DNA of 64,000 nt from Mixta mediterraneensis (GTDB lineage Bacteria > Pseudomonadota > Gammaproteobacteria > Enterobacterales > Enterobacteriaceae): NCBI RefSeq assembly GCF_014946725.1, contig NZ_JACFXY010000003.1, forward strand, positions 350,163 to 414,162, in the 5' to 3' direction. How positions within the stretch are numbered: position 1 is the first letter of the stretch; each line of letters opens with the position of its first letter. Of this stretch, positions 51,739-63,934 are shown in pieces. The notes under the pieces were generated by a model. That model saw only the letters and a list, made by a program, of their open reading frames with translations. It was not told the DNA's origin and did not search any database. Made by a program: the position numbers and the translations under genes.

Positions 51739-52122
51739 TCTATTTCCCCAACGTTATCGTGATTAGTATTGTGAATCTAAAGTCTAGCCTGGAGCCATCA
51801 CTTTAGCCTGTGTCGGCGCGCTGGTATAGCGTCATACTGACCAATTAATGCGCTTGAATGCGTTTGGTCATTCCACTAAAGCATCCAACAAGTCTGAATG
51901 CTTTCTGTGTTAATTATGCCGTGATTTGCCGTTTTGCCAAATCAATAAACTGGTTCAGCATGATCCACTTCAAAAGTGGATTAATTTCAGGCATCGAAAT
52001 AATTGGCTGTCTAAATACCAGAGCTGTATCACTGAAATCAATCCATCGGGTAATGAAAGTGAGATCTGAACCACAAAAAAGCACCCGGATGGGTGCTTTT
52101 TCGGCATTTTCAGACAATAGCC
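51739..52122. promoter_or_regulatory. pts promoter region and cysK downstream region
   Basis: 384 bp. The part near ptsH should hold the pts promoters (expected CRP control); GCTATACC near 51825 on the minus strand is a possible -10. The far part holds the cysK terminator at 52075-52101. No gene seen. Confidence 0.45.
52075..52101. terminator. Terminator after cysK
   Basis: AAAAAGCACCC-GGAT-GGGTGCTTTTT, a perfect hairpin with U-runs on both strands, 22 bp after the cysK stop. Confidence 0.88.
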
Positions 52123-53093
52123 TTACGACTGAAGCTCTTTCTCGGTGAAGAGATCGGCAAATAGCGCGGTACTGAGATAGCGTTCACCGGAAGAGGGAAG
52201 GATAACCACGATAGTCTTATTGGCGAAGGCTTCTTCTTCCTGCAGCTTCAGCGCCGCAGCCACAGCCGCGCCTGACGAGATGCCGGCCAGAATGCCTTCT
52301 TCTTCCATCAGCTGGCGAGCGGTGCTGATCGCTTCGTCATTAGAAATAGCCACCACGCGATCGATTAATTTTAATCAAGGTTACCTGGGATAAAACCTGC
52401 ACCAATGCCCTGGATTTTATGTGGGCCAGGCTTGATTTCTTCGCCTGCTAACGCTTGAGCAATGACGGGAGAATCGGTCGGCTCAACAGCGACAGCAATG
52501 AGATCTTGTTTACCTTTCGTGTTTTTAATGTAGCGGGTTACGCCGGTTAAGGTCCCACCCGTACCTACGCCTGAAATAAAGACATCGACTTCCCCATCCG
52601 TATCTTCCCAGATTTCTGGGCCGGTGGTTTTTTCATGGATTTCTGGATTGGCAGGGTTGCTGAACTGTTGCAGGAGCACGTACTTATCGGGGTTACTGGC
52701 GACGATCTCTTCGGCTTTGGCAATCGCGCCTTTCATGCCCTTAGCGCCTTCGGTCAGCTCAAGTTTCGCCCCCAGCGCTTTCAGCAGCTTACGGCGTTCA
52801 ACCGACATAGTTTCTGGCATAGTCAATGTCAGTTTGTAACCGCGTGCAGCTGCGACATAAGCCAGCGCGATACCGGTATTACCGCTGGTGGGTTCAACCA
52901 GCTCAATGCCTGGTTTCAGAATACCGCGTTTCTCTGCGTCCCAAATCATATTGGCACCAATACGGCATTTAACGCTGAAGCTCGGGTTACGGGATTCTAC
53001 CTTCGCCAGGATGCGGCCGTTACCGATGCGGTTCAGTCGAACCAGGGGCGTATGACCAATTGTCAAAGAGTTGTCTTCATAGATCTTACTCAT
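52123..53093 (-). pseudogene. cysK: Cysteine synthase A, 1-nt frameshift near 52373
   Basis: The N-terminal 240 codons ([23 protein letters not shown] Lys region; [20 protein letters not shown]) end at TAA after IPGNLD. The remaining 77 codons ([20 protein letters not shown], then [20 protein letters not shown]) lie in another frame. Adding one T (GATTAAAA to GATTTAAAA) restores [12 protein letters not shown] and gives exactly 323 codons, the E. coli length. Without it, part of the PLP pocket and C-terminus is lost. Mutation or sequencing error. Confidence 0.9.
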
Positions 53094-53234
53094 AGCCTGT
53101 CCTTAACTGTATGAATTATTGGGAACCCTCAGAGCATACCTTTTCTGTCTACGTGCGGAAGGAAAGAAATGGCATATCTATATGTCAGGTGGCAATAAGC
53201 CCTGATGAAAAATGCATAAGGCCTGCTGATAAGT

Positions 53235-54002
53235 CTAACGCAGGTTGACCTGAGCCAGCTGAGTGCGGTAGCGATCCACCCACATCGCCGTAGCGCCACA
53301 GACCGCAACCGGCATAATGACCAGGTTGAGAACCGGGATCATTGTGAACAGGCTTACCAGCGCACCAAACTGCATGTTGGCCGTTTTATGCTGGCGCAAC
53401 GCATTACGCATTTGCGGAAAGCTGACTTTATGATTATCAAACGGATAATCGCAATATTGTACCGACAGCATCCACGCACTGAACAAAAACCATAGTAGTG
53501 GCGCAACGGTTTGACCAAAGCCGGGAATGAAATAAAGCAGCAATAAACCAAACGCGCGTGGCAGGTAATAGCCTAACTTTTGCAGCTCGCGTTTCATGAT
53601 ACGGGGAATATCCTTTATCATGCCCAGCCAGCCGCCGTCCGGTAAGGGCGCGCCGGTCAAACGGCCTTCCAGTTGCTCCGCCAGCAAGCCGCAAAACGGG
53701 GCAGCAATCCAGTTTGCAATGGTTGAGAAAAAGTAGCTAAACACCAGCACGATAGAAATGACCGACAGCGGCCACAGTAAATAACTCAGCCATTGCAGCC
53801 AGTCAGGGATTTGTGCCATCAGCTGTGGGATCCAGTTGCCAAGGCGATAAAACAACCAGATAAACGCACCGCCCAACATCACGATATTAACCAATAGCGG
53901 GATAACGACAAAACGGCGGATCCCTGGCATACGAACCAGTTTCCAGCCCTGGCTAAAATAGTGCACGCCGTTAAACGATGAAACAGACTTCGCACGATCC
54001 AT
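53235..54002 (-). CDS. cysZ: Sulfate transporter CysZ
   Basis: 255 residues with four main hydrophobic stretches ([80 protein letters not shown]). CysZ brings sulfate in for cysteine synthesis. Upstream of cysK in the same direction (141-nt gap). Confidence 0.93.
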   Translation of the reverse strand: MDRAKSVSSFNGVHYFSQGWKLVRMPGIRRFVVIPLLVNIVMLGGAFIWLFYRLGNWIPQLMAQIPDWLQWLSYLLWPLSVISIVLVFSYFFSTIANWIAAPFCGLLAEQLEGRLTGAPLPDGGWLGMIKDIPRIMKRELQKLGYYLPRAFGLLLLYFIPGFGQTVAPLLWFLFSAWMLSVQYCDYPFDNHKVSFPQMRNALRQHKTANMQFGALVSLFTMIPVLNLVIMPVAVCGATAMWVDRYRTQLAQVNLR

Positions 54003-54220
54003 AAAGGCAATTCTCCTGAAGATGTTGTGGCGCGACCATCATAACCTGTCTTTTACACCTGATCAGATGCCGTTTGGGTAAAAAAACAGCGAAAAAGCGT
54101 GGCTGGCCTATCTTATTTTTCAGAAAATACTGCACAGACTTGCACTTGTGTAGCAGGGCAAATACAGTTAGAGGATAAAGTTTGCCGCGGTGGCAAGGTA
54201 TTGGAACAACAGAGAATACA

Positions 54221-55198
54221 ATGATGCAGGATTTGCGTCTGATATTAATCGTTGTTGGCGCGATCGCCATTATAGCGCTTCTTCTTCACGGGCTGTGGAC
54301 CAGCCGTAAAGAGCGCTCTTCAGTATTCCGCGATCGCCCGCACAAACGTCTTAAACAACGTGACGAACATGATGATGAGGACCTGAGCGACGACGAGGAA
54401 GAAGGCGTCGGCAAAGTGCGTGTACGTAATGAACGCCCAGGCCAACAGGAGCCGCGTTTCGACGTCCCTCATGATGCTCAGCCTGAAGCGCCGCAAAAGC
54501 CCGCGCCAGTTCAGCCTGCGCGTCAACCGGCTCCGCGTCCTGTCGCGCCGCAACCGGAAAGCGATCCGCTTTTAGAGGTTGCCCCGCAGCCACAACCGCA
54601 GCCGCATCCTGAACCCGTGCGTCAACAGCCATCGGAACCCCCCTTTGTTCCACAACCGGTTCAGGCCGATCCGCTGCTGGATTTAGATCCGTTAGAATCT
54701 GTCCAGCCAGAACCTGAGTATCAGGCTGAGCCAGAACCAGAAGCAACGGCATCGCCTGAACCGAAAGTGACACCCGCTAAACCGAAAGAAGCCGTGCTGG
54801 TGTTACATGTTGCGGCACACTCTGGTGGCGAACTGAATGGCGAAGCTCTGTTGCAAGGTATTCTGCAGGCTGGCTTCCAGTTTGGTGAAATGAATATTTT
54901 CCATCGCCATTTAAGTCCTGCCGGCAGCGGTCCTGTGCTGTTTAGTCTGGCAAACATGGTGAAACCGGGCTCGTTTAATCCAGAAACCATGACGGATTTC
55001 TCCACGCCAGGGATCTCCATCTTTATGATGGTGCCCTCTTACGGCGACGCGAATCAGAACTTTAAGTTAATGCTGCAATCAGCACAGCGCATTGCGGATG
55101 ATGTTGGTGGCGTTGTGTTAGACGATGAACGCCGCATGATGACGCCGCAAAAACTGGAAACCTACAAAGCTCGCATTCGCGAAGTGGTAGACGTCTGA
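54221..55198 (+). CDS. zipA: Cell division protein ZipA
   Basis: 325 residues from the ATG at 54221 ([20 protein letters not shown]). One N-terminal membrane helix, then a charged region, a Pro/Gln-rich linker (about 80-190), and the C-terminal FtsZ-binding domain ([20 protein letters not shown], then [20 protein letters not shown]). Anchors the Z ring. Divergent from cysZ. Confidence 0.94.
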   Translation: MMQDLRLILIVVGAIAIIALLLHGLWTSRKERSSVFRDRPHKRLKQRDEHDDEDLSDDEEEGVGKVRVRNERPGQQEPRFDVPHDAQPEAPQKPAPVQPARQPAPRPVAPQPESDPLLEVAPQPQPQPHPEPVRQQPSEPPFVPQPVQADPLLDLDPLESVQPEPEYQAEPEPEATASPEPKVTPAKPKEAVLVLHVAAHSGGELNGEALLQGILQAGFQFGEMNIFHRHLSPAGSGPVLFSLANMVKPGSFNPETMTDFSTPGISIFMMVPSYGDANQNFKLMLQSAQRIADDVGGVVLDDERRMMTPQKLETYKARIREVVDV

Positions 55199-55230
55199 CC
55201 GACGCAAAAAAATTAACCTGTGTCTTAAGC

Positions 55231-55257
55231 AAACCTCCGCCTGTCGGAGGTTTTTTA
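55231..55257 (+). terminator. Terminator between zipA and ligA
   Basis: AACCTCCG-CCTGT-CGGAGGTT followed by TTTTT, 15 bp before ligA. Confidence 0.85.
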
Positions 55258-55262
55258 TCTGA

Positions 55263-57290
<2,028 letters not shown>

Positions 57291-57291
57291 A

Positions 57292-57510
57292 ATGGATAAA
57301 CAGCAATTGGTTGAGATAGCCAATACCGCCATGCCCTTTGGCAAATATAAAGGCCGAATGCTGATTGATTTACCTGAGCCTTATCTGTTGTGGTTCGCCC
57401 GCAGCGGCGATTTTCCTTCTGGCCGCCTGGGTGAACTGATGCAGTTCACGCTGGCGATCAAAATGGAAGGATTAGACGGGTTGGTAAAGCCGCTAAAACA
57501 CAATACATAA
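57292..57510 (+). CDS. ypeB: YpeB (DUF3820 protein)
   Basis: 72 residues, MPFGKYKGRMLIDLPEPYLL and WFARSGDFPSGRLGELMQFT are the DUF3820 motifs. Starts 1 nt after the ligA stop, so coupled to it. Putative quorum-sensing-regulated or nucleic-acid-related family; role unknown. Confidence 0.9.
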   Translation: MDKQQLVEIANTAMPFGKYKGRMLIDLPEPYLLWFARSGDFPSGRLGELMQFTLAIKMEGLDGLVKPLKHNT

Positions 57511-57586
57511 CAAACCACGCTTTGTGGAGTGCTTTTCCCGGTTAAATACTCAGGAAAGCCCACTCGGCGGGGTATCGACTTAATAC

Positions 57587-58588
57587 TTATTTCTGTGATT
57601 CGGCTACTGCAACGTCTACCTGCTGTTTCTCATTATTTTTCTTATACCGTCCGGCAATGAACGAGCACACCATCAACTGCACCTGATGAAAAATCATAAG
57701 CGGCAAGACGATGATCCCCACGGTGCTGGCCGGGAACAGAATATTCGCCATGGGCACGCCGTTCGCCAGGCTCTTCTTCGAACCGCAGAACAACACCACG
57801 ATTTCATCGGCACGGCTGAAACCAAACAGACGGGACGCCAAAAAATTAATCACCAGGGCGAAGAACAGCAGCACGATACAACCAGCAAGGATCCATAGCA
57901 GCGTATCAACCCCCACGCGATGCCAAATGCCATTCACCACGGCTTCGCTGAAGGCGGAGTAGACGACTAAAAGAATTGAAGTCTGGTCAGTTTTGCCAAT
58001 CAGGCTGCGATGTTTTTCGACCCAGCCGCTAATCCAGCGACGCGACAAATGTCCCAGCACAAAAGGCACCAGCAATTGCAGCATGATTTTGCCAATCTGC
58101 TCCAGGCCGTTGCCCGGTGCATTGCTGTGTATATCCATAACCAGATTCACCAGCAGCGGAGAGACAAATACGCCCAGCAAGCTTGAAGCGGATGCGCTAC
58201 AAACGGCTGCCGCCACGTTACCGCCTGCCATTGAGGTAAAGGCGATTGCCGATTGCACGGTTGCAGGCAAAATACACACATACAGGAAACCGGTATAAAT
58301 CTCAGGACCAACATTAACCGGATGCCACCATACCAGCAGTAAACCCAGGATGGGAAACAACACAAACGTGCTGCACATGATCCACAAGTGAAGCTGCCAG
58401 TGGCTGCTACCGGCAATGATTTTTTCACGCGACAGTTTAGCGCCATGCATAAAGAACAGCAGCGCGATGGCGGCGGTTGTCAGATATTCGAAGAAATCGA
58501 CGAACCCGCCTTTAGCAGGTATGAAAGTGGCGAGCAGCACGGTGATGAGGAGTTTTATCATCATCGGATCGAGTCGTAAAAATCCCAT
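57587..58588 (-). CDS. yfeH: YfeH, bile acid:sodium symporter family protein
   Basis: 333 residues with about nine to ten membrane helices (for example ATVQSAIAFTSMAGGNVAAA and LFCGSKKSLANGVPMANILF, both conserved in the SBF-like family). A transporter of unknown substrate. Divergent from yfeR. Confidence 0.9.
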   Translation of the reverse strand: MGFLRLDPMMIKLLITVLLATFIPAKGGFVDFFEYLTTAAIALLFFMHGAKLSREKIIAGSSHWQLHLWIMCSTFVLFPILGLLLVWWHPVNVGPEIYTGFLYVCILPATVQSAIAFTSMAGGNVAAAVCSASASSLLGVFVSPLLVNLVMDIHSNAPGNGLEQIGKIMLQLLVPFVLGHLSRRWISGWVEKHRSLIGKTDQTSILLVVYSAFSEAVVNGIWHRVGVDTLLWILAGCIVLLFFALVINFLASRLFGFSRADEIVVLFCGSKKSLANGVPMANILFPASTVGIIVLPLMIFHQVQLMVCSFIAGRYKKNNEKQQVDVAVAESQK

Positions 58589-58684
58589 TGTTGCAATCCG
58601 GTTAAAATTTCAATGGAAGAGATTGTGCGTGAACTGGGTTTAGAAATAAAATTGATTTATTGAATTAATCTATGAGCATTTTCG

Positions 58685-59605
58685 ATAAATTATACATTAC
58701 GCCAGTTGCGTACCTTTGTTGCTGTCGCGCAGCATGGAGGATTCAGTCAGGCTGGACACGCTATCGGACTCAGCCAGTCTGCGGTGAGCCACAGCATTAA
58801 GGAGCTGGAAGCGGAAGTTGGCGTACGCCTGCTCGATCGTACCACGCGCGAAGTATTACTCACCGAGGCCGGTCAGCAACTGGCGTCGCGTATGGCACGC
58901 TTGCTGGAGGAGATGAACACGACGCTGCTGGATATTCGCAGCTATGGCGAGCAACGCAGCGGGACCGTGCGTATCGCCGCGAGCCAAACTATCTCAGCTC
59001 ACTTAATGCCGCAATGTCTGGCATCCAGTCAGCAAAACTTTCCTGACATCAAAGTGATCCTTAATGATCGCGTGCAGCAGTGGGTGTTGCAAAGCGTACG
59101 TAATGCTGAAGTAGATTTCGGTATTGTGATCGGCCCGCTCAGCGATACTGATTTTGATTGCCTTGCCATTCTTGACGAGCCTTTTTTATTGCTGTGCCGC
59201 AATGATGATCCACTGGCGAGCGTTGAGAAAGCACAATGGTTGATGCTGGACAGGCGCATTATGGTACTGCAGGATTACGCTTCGGGTAGCCGGGTTTTGA
59301 TTGATGCGGCGTTGCGCGAACAAGGAATAAAGGTTGAGATAGTGCAGGAGATTGGTCATCCGGCCACGCTGTTCCCGATGGTGGAAGCCGGTATTGGTAT
59401 TAGCATTTTACCCGCGCTGGCGTTGCCATTACCGGCGGGGCGGGCATTAACGGTACGGCGTTTATATCCAGAAATTAATCGCAGTCTGACATTAATAAAG
59501 CGCAAGAATCGCTCTCTCACGCCAGCCGCTGAAGCGATCTGGCAGGAAGTGCGTCAGCAGGCAATGTTACTGACGCAACAACGCACGCTCAAACCGGCAT
59601 TTTAG
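58685..59605 (+). CDS. yfeR: LysR-family regulator YfeR, start codon appears to be ATA
   Basis: Aligned with E. coli YfeR (MNYSLKQL...), the frame begins ATA AAT TAT ACA TTA CGC CAG TTG, where ATG would be expected at 58685. The first standard start is TTG 58706, giving [20 protein letters not shown], which cuts off the first residues of the winged helix. The rest is a normal LysR (HTH about 18-65, then [20 protein letters not shown]). It would control yfeH, which lies divergent. The ATA could be a mutation or a rare start. Confidence 0.8.
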   Translation: MNYTLRQLRTFVAVAQHGGFSQAGHAIGLSQSAVSHSIKELEAEVGVRLLDRTTREVLLTEAGQQLASRMARLLEEMNTTLLDIRSYGEQRSGTVRIAASQTISAHLMPQCLASSQQNFPDIKVILNDRVQQWVLQSVRNAEVDFGIVIGPLSDTDFDCLAILDEPFLLLCRNDDPLASVEKAQWLMLDRRIMVLQDYASGSRVLIDAALREQGIKVEIVQEIGHPATLFPMVEAGIGISILPALALPLPAGRALTVRRLYPEINRSLTLIKRKNRSLTPAAEAIWQEVRQQAMLLTQQRTLKPAF

Positions 59606-59931
59606 ACGTAAACATCCACCTGATTGCTAGCGGTGGGACGGTTAATGCCATCTGCTTTAATTTCGTTAGTCTGTTTTACTTCCTGAGATTGCTGCGATTT
59701 TTCAGCCTGCTTCTGTTGTAGCTGAGCGATTTGCGCTTGCAGCATTTGAATCTGCGATTCCAGCAGCTGCTGCTGTTCGGCTTTCTCCTTATCGCTTAAA
59801 TCGCTGTTGCTGGAAAGTTCTTTTAACTGTTTAGTGACGGTTTGGATTTGTTTGGTCAGGCTGGCGATTTGTGAAGAGACGTCGCTGCCGCTACTGCTGC
59901 TAACGCTGGTCGCGCTCGATATTGTAGTCAT
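59602..59931 (-). CDS. FlxA-like family protein
   Basis: 109 residues from the ATG at 59931 ([20 protein letters not shown]). Ser-rich start and a Gln-rich coiled coil ([20 protein letters not shown]), which fit the FlxA-like family. In E. coli flxA is flagellar sigma-regulated; no flagellar gene is nearby here. Converges with yfeR (4-nt overlap). Confidence 0.75.
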   Translation of the reverse strand: MTTISSATSVSSSSGSDVSSQIASLTKQIQTVTKQLKELSSNSDLSDKEKAEQQQLLESQIQMLQAQIAQLQQKQAEKSQQSQEVKQTNEIKADGINRPTASNQVDVYV

Positions 59932-60068
59932 GGTGTTCTCCTTGCAAATGTTCATTATCGTTATCGACACAAGATGAAAAGGCTTGAGGAGACGGAGTGT
60001 TAAAGTTTAGAAAAGAGAGAAGGGCGATTTTGTCTCATCCTGCACGTTAAATACTGTGCGTCTGAAAC

Positions 60069-60090
60069 GAAAAAAGCGCCTAAAGGCGCT
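60069..60090 (-). terminator. Terminator of the tRNA-Lys/Val transcript
   Basis: On the minus strand AGCGCC-TTTA-GGCGCT is followed by TTTTT, 12 bp past tRNA-Lys. Confidence 0.85.
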
Positions 60091-60101
60091 TTTCTCTGAA
60101 T

Positions 60102-60177
60102 TGGTGGGTCGTGCAGGATTCGAACCTGCGACCAATTGATTAAAAGTCAACTGCTCTACCAACTGAGCTAACGACCC
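60102..60177 (-). tRNA. lysV: tRNA-Lys (UUU)
   Basis: 76 nt, encoded CCA. Anticodon TTT in GACTTTTAATC. Acceptor GGGTCGT pairs with ACGACCC. Last of a four-tRNA transcript (Val-Val-Val-Lys), the same order as in E. coli. Confidence 0.96.
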
Positions 60178-60181
60178 GAAG

Positions 60182-60257
60182 TGGTGGGTGATGACGGGTT
60201 CGAACCGCCGACCCCCTCCTTGTAAGGGAGATGCTCTACCAACTGAGCTAATCACCC
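60182..60257 (-). tRNA. tRNA-Val (UAC), copy 3
   Basis: 76 nt with CCA; anticodon TAC in CCCTTACAAGG. Acceptor GGGTGAT/ATCACCC. Only 4 nt from tRNA-Lys. Confidence 0.96.
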
Positions 60258-60298
60258 ACTTCGGTACTGCTTAACAAGAGTGTCATCAGACTAAGATA

Positions 60299-60374
60299 TG
60301 GTGGGTGATGACGGGCTCGAACCGCCGACCCCCTCCTTGTAAGGGAGATGCTCTACCAACTGAGCTAATCACCC
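60299..60374 (-). tRNA. tRNA-Val (UAC), copy 2
   Basis: 76 nt with CCA, same anticodon TAC. Differs from the others in the T-loop stem (GAGCCCG in place of GAACCCG). Confidence 0.96.
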
Positions 60375-60412
60375 ATATCTTCTCTCTTGTTCACTGCGGG
60401 CCACCTTAAGAG

Positions 60413-60488
60413 TGGTGGGTGATGACGGGTTCGAACCGCCGACCCCCTCCTTGTAAGGGAGATGCTCTACCAACTGAGCTAATCACCC
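60413..60488 (-). tRNA. tRNA-Val (UAC), copy 1
   Basis: 76 nt with CCA, anticodon TAC. First tRNA of the transcript; the promoter should lie in 60489-60560 on the minus strand. Confidence 0.96.
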
Positions 60489-60759
60489 CCGCTGTGTGGA
60501 GTCGCATTATAGGGATAGTTGATTTCGAGTCAACGGTTTTTAAAACTTAAATGTGCGTTCGGTTTAAAATTAAACATCCTGCAGGGGTTTTGGTCAATGT
60601 GCTGGTTTTATTAGCAGAAAGAGTCCGTTTCGCCAGTCCCGGTTGGCTCACATGCATTGAGGATTCACCGCCAGGTGCTAGAATGTGCGCACTGTTTTTC
60701 GCGTCTAACCCGTTTTCTGTCATCCAGACAGAGAACTCGCGCATTTAAGGCAATACTGA

Positions 60760-62175
60760 ATGAAAATCAAAACGCGCTTTGCGCCAAGCCCGACCGGCTA
60801 TTTACATGTGGGCGGCGCTCGTACCGCACTTTATTCCTGGCTTTTTGCTCGTCATAACCAGGGCGAATTTGTTCTGCGTATCGAAGATACCGATCTTGAG
60901 CGTTCCACGCCGGAAGCTATCGAAGCCATTATGGATGGCATGAACTGGTTGAGCCTTGACTGGAATGAAGGCCCCTATTATCAGACCCGGCGTTTCGATC
61001 GCTATAACGCAGTGATTGATGAAATGCTGGATGCGGGAACGGCCTATAAATGTTATTGCTCGAAAGAGCGTCTGGAAGCGCTGCGTGAAACGCAAATGGC
61101 AAATGGCGAGAAGCCGCGCTATGACGGCCGCTGCCGTGACAGTCATGAGCATCATACCGCTGATGAACCTTGCGTGGTGCGTTTTCGCAATCCGCAGGAA
61201 GGTTCGGTGATTTTCGACGATCAGATCCGTGGTCCAATTGAATTCAGCAATCAGGAACTGGATGACCTGATCATCCGCCGTACTGATGGTTCCCCTACCT
61301 ACAACTTCTGCGTGGTCGTTGATGACTGGGATATGGGCATCACCCATGTTATTCGTGGTGAAGATCATATCAACAACACACCGCGTCAGATCAATATCCT
61401 GAAAGCGATAGGCGCAGAAGTGCCAGTGTATGCACATGTTTCAATGATTCTGGGTGATGACGGTAAAAAACTGTCTAAACGTCATGGCGCTGTCGGCGTG
61501 ATGCAGTATCGCGATGATGGTTATCTTCCAGAGGCACTGCTCAATTATTTAGTGCGCCTGGGCTGGTCACACGGCGATCAGGAAATTTTCAGCATTCCAG
61601 AAATGATGGAACTGTTTACGCTGGAAGCGGTAAGTAAATCTGCCAGCGCCTTTAATACAGAAAAGCTGCAATGGCTAAACCATCATTATATTAATGCGCT
61701 GCCGCCGGAATATGTTGCGACGCATCTGCAATGGCATATTGAAGAACAAAAAATTAATACTCGTAGCGGTCCGGAACTGGCGAAGCTGGTGACACTGCTT
61801 GGCGAGCGTTGCAAAACGTTGAAAGAGATTGCCGCCTCTTGTCGTTATTTCTATGAGGATTTCGCTGAGTTCGATGCTGACGCAGCGAAAAAGCATTTAC
61901 GTCCGGTAGCACGTCAGCCGCTGGAAGTGGTACGCGACAAGCTGGCTGCGATTAGCGACTGGAATGCTGAGAATGTACATCAGGCTATTCAGAGCGCCGC
62001 TGACGAACTGGAAGTGGGTATGGGTAAAGTCGGTATGCCGCTGCGTGTCGCCGTAACGGGCGCGGGTCAGTCACCGGCTCTGGATGTGACTGTCGAAGCA
62101 ATCGGTCGCAGCCGCAGCGTAGAGCGTATTGATAAAGCGCTGGCCTTCATTGCTGAACGTGAAGCGCAGGCCTGA
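60760..62175 (+). CDS. gltX: Glutamyl-tRNA synthetase
   Basis: 471 residues, the E. coli length. HIGH-type motif [15 protein letters not shown] and KMSKS-type [11 protein letters not shown]. Charges tRNA-Glu. Divergent from the valine/lysine tRNA genes, with a 271-bp gap that should hold the promoters of both. Confidence 0.96.
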   Translation: MKIKTRFAPSPTGYLHVGGARTALYSWLFARHNQGEFVLRIEDTDLERSTPEAIEAIMDGMNWLSLDWNEGPYYQTRRFDRYNAVIDEMLDAGTAYKCYCSKERLEALRETQMANGEKPRYDGRCRDSHEHHTADEPCVVRFRNPQEGSVIFDDQIRGPIEFSNQELDDLIIRRTDGSPTYNFCVVVDDWDMGITHVIRGEDHINNTPRQINILKAIGAEVPVYAHVSMILGDDGKKLSKRHGAVGVMQYRDDGYLPEALLNYLVRLGWSHGDQEIFSIPEMMELFTLEAVSKSASAFNTEKLQWLNHHYINALPPEYVATHLQWHIEEQKINTRSGPELAKLVTLLGERCKTLKEIAASCRYFYEDFAEFDADAAKKHLRPVARQPLEVVRDKLAAISDWNAENVHQAIQSAADELEVGMGKVGMPLRVAVTGAGQSPALDVTVEAIGRSRSVERIDKALAFIAEREAQA

Positions 62176-62183
62176 TAACAATG

Positions 62184-62204
62184 CCGGAAGCATAATGCTT
62201 CCGG
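62184..62204. terminator. Terminator between gltX and yfeC
   Basis: CCGGAAGCA-TAA-TGCTTCCGG followed by TCTCTTT; perfect nine-pair stem between two convergent genes. Confidence 0.75.
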
Positions 62205-62209
62205 TCTCT

Positions 62210-62563
62210 TTACTCTTCGCTGATTCCCAGACGCTGCAATACGCCTTTTATCCCTTCTCGCAAAATCAACGCCATGAGTAAATCTTGTTCGTTAGTCGTC
62301 ATTTGCTGAACAGAACTTATTAATAACGCAGGTAATGAATTAGGTTGGGCACCGTAAATAGCCACTGGCTCATTCAGGTTACGTGTGGACTGGATAAAGC
62401 TTTTAACGCGTTCGTCAATATGAATCAACCGCGCTTTACCGCCTTGTACACCGGGTTTCGGCGTGGTGGTCCAGTTTTCGCGCTTGATCCATTTATTCAC
62501 TGTCTGCCGACTGTAGCCCGTTTCAATTGCGAGCTCTTCGGGTGTTAGCCATTCCTTTTTCAC
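62210..62563 (-). CDS. yfeC: YfeC-like DNA-binding protein (DUF1323)
   Basis: Start placed at GTG 62563, giving (M)KKEWLTPEELAIETGYSRQ as in YfeC, after AGGGA with proper spacing; a TTG at 62581 would add six residues. 117 residues. Putative excisionase-like helix-turn-helix (ETGYSRQTVNKWIKRENWTT, then GGKARLIHIDERVKSFIQ). Role unknown. Confidence 0.85.
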   Translation of the reverse strand: MKKEWLTPEELAIETGYSRQTVNKWIKRENWTTTPKPGVQGGKARLIHIDERVKSFIQSTRNLNEPVAIYGAQPNSLPALLISSVQQMTTNEQDLLMALILREGIKGVLQRLGISEE

Positions 62564-62669
62564 TATGCTATCCCTGTTCAATACATTAGTTGTACATATT
62601 ACAGCAAATTATAACGTGTGAAAGTAACTCAGGGGGAAATTACCTTTCCCCTGGCGACAAAAGATAAAA

Positions 62670-62895
62670 AAATTATTAAGCAGTGGTAGCTTGTTCGCCA
62701 GTAGGACAGAAGGCGAAAAAATCGCGCAGGCCAACGAAAATTACACCGCCGACGTTATTACCAGGAAACACGGCAATGAAATGTAGTAACTAGTCTGCCC
62801 AGCTCAACTGACCGGCAAAGTTGCTGCGGGAAAAATAAACATATTCACGGCAACGTCCTATCGCCGCTGGCGACGAAGGCCATAACCGGCATCAA
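62670..62895 (-). pseudogene. Remnant of a formate/nitrite transporter (FocA/NirC family)
   Basis: On the minus strand, in pieces of different frames, MPVMAFVASG (ATG near 62892), then VNMFIFPAATLPVS, then FIAVFPGNNVGGVIFVGL. These resemble the FocA C-terminal half (FVASGFEHS, NMFMIP, then the IGNIIGGxxxVGL motif). Stops and frame changes break it. No start or N-terminal half seen. Confidence 0.5.
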
Positions 62896-63095
62896 GCATG
62901 GCACATAGGCAATTTGCCTGCCTCCACTTATTAGCATACTAAGTTTCACATGGCGTTTCGGTGAAGTAAAGCATCGCTGAAAAAGGTTGTCGCCTTTTTC
63001 AGCGATCAAACACAGGAATGTCATTTTGCCGTTGACACCCCGGGGGCGGTTTCATATGATGCCGTCCGTCGCTTAACACGACAGTTTTTCGGTTC

Positions 63096-63171
<76 letters not shown>

Positions 63172-63216
63172 AACATCTTCCCAGGTGTTTGGTACTGAAG
63201 AAACGATCCCAGATGT

Positions 63217-63292
<76 letters not shown>

Positions 63293-63846
63293 ATCATCTT
63301 TTTCTCTTCAAAATCAAAAAGTTATAAGATTTTGAACGAGTGTCTTTACTCCGAAACTGCCACAGTGTTGTTAGTGGCGATTTGTGAGAATAACATCCCT
63401 GTGGCCTGTAGTTAAGTAGCTCGAACAGGTATCAGTACATAACTCGAAAGCTAATGACGCGTCACAGTCTCTAAACACCTCTCTCAAAACTTTCATTCGT
63501 TCCACACTTAGCGCGGTGTTCCGTAATGCCATGTCGTGAGACAGCACAGGGAATAAACAGGCGATAGATGGGAATCCTAACCAGATCGGGAAAGTATCTG
63601 GCTCTGCCACGGTTTGAGCCACCGGATTATAACGGCTACCTGATAAGAGAATGAGTGAAAGTAGAACACTGAGGATGCCTACGGCGCTGATCGGTTAGTA
63701 CCCCATCACGGCGTCATAGATACTGCTACGCTTTAAAAAACATTTAAGTTAAAACAAGCGAAAATTCATGAGTGACTTGAAGCTTTGCAAAGGTGAATAG
63801 GTTTCTGAGGGGACGGTTTGAATTGATTGGCGGTTTGATATTGTAT
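63293..63846. other. Region without a supported gene
   Basis: 554 bp after the tRNA-Ala genes. One short open frame (63371-63622, minus) has no recognisable content and no ribosome site. I see nothing else, apart from being next to IS DNA on the right. Confidence 0.5.
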
Positions 63847-63872
63847 TGATTGGGGCATAAGCCCCAATCATT
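63847..63872. terminator. Hairpin GATTGGGGC-ATAA-GCCCCAATC
   Basis: Perfect nine-pair stem, followed by ATTTATG. Likely a terminator, possibly for a gene beyond the IS. Confidence 0.55.
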
Positions 63873-63934
63873 TATGTGTACTAGCTCAGACCTGATCTGA
63901 CAGTTACCGGTTATTTATACAGGTGTCTGTCAGA

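Noticed and set aside
60102..60488. Near-identical repeats with short spacers, CRISPR-like at first sight
   Set aside because: Each unit folds as a tRNA with CCA end; they are three tRNA-Val and one tRNA-Lys.
63371..63622. 83-codon open frame right of the tRNA-Ala genes
   Set aside because: No ribosome site, no recognisable segment, in degenerate DNA.
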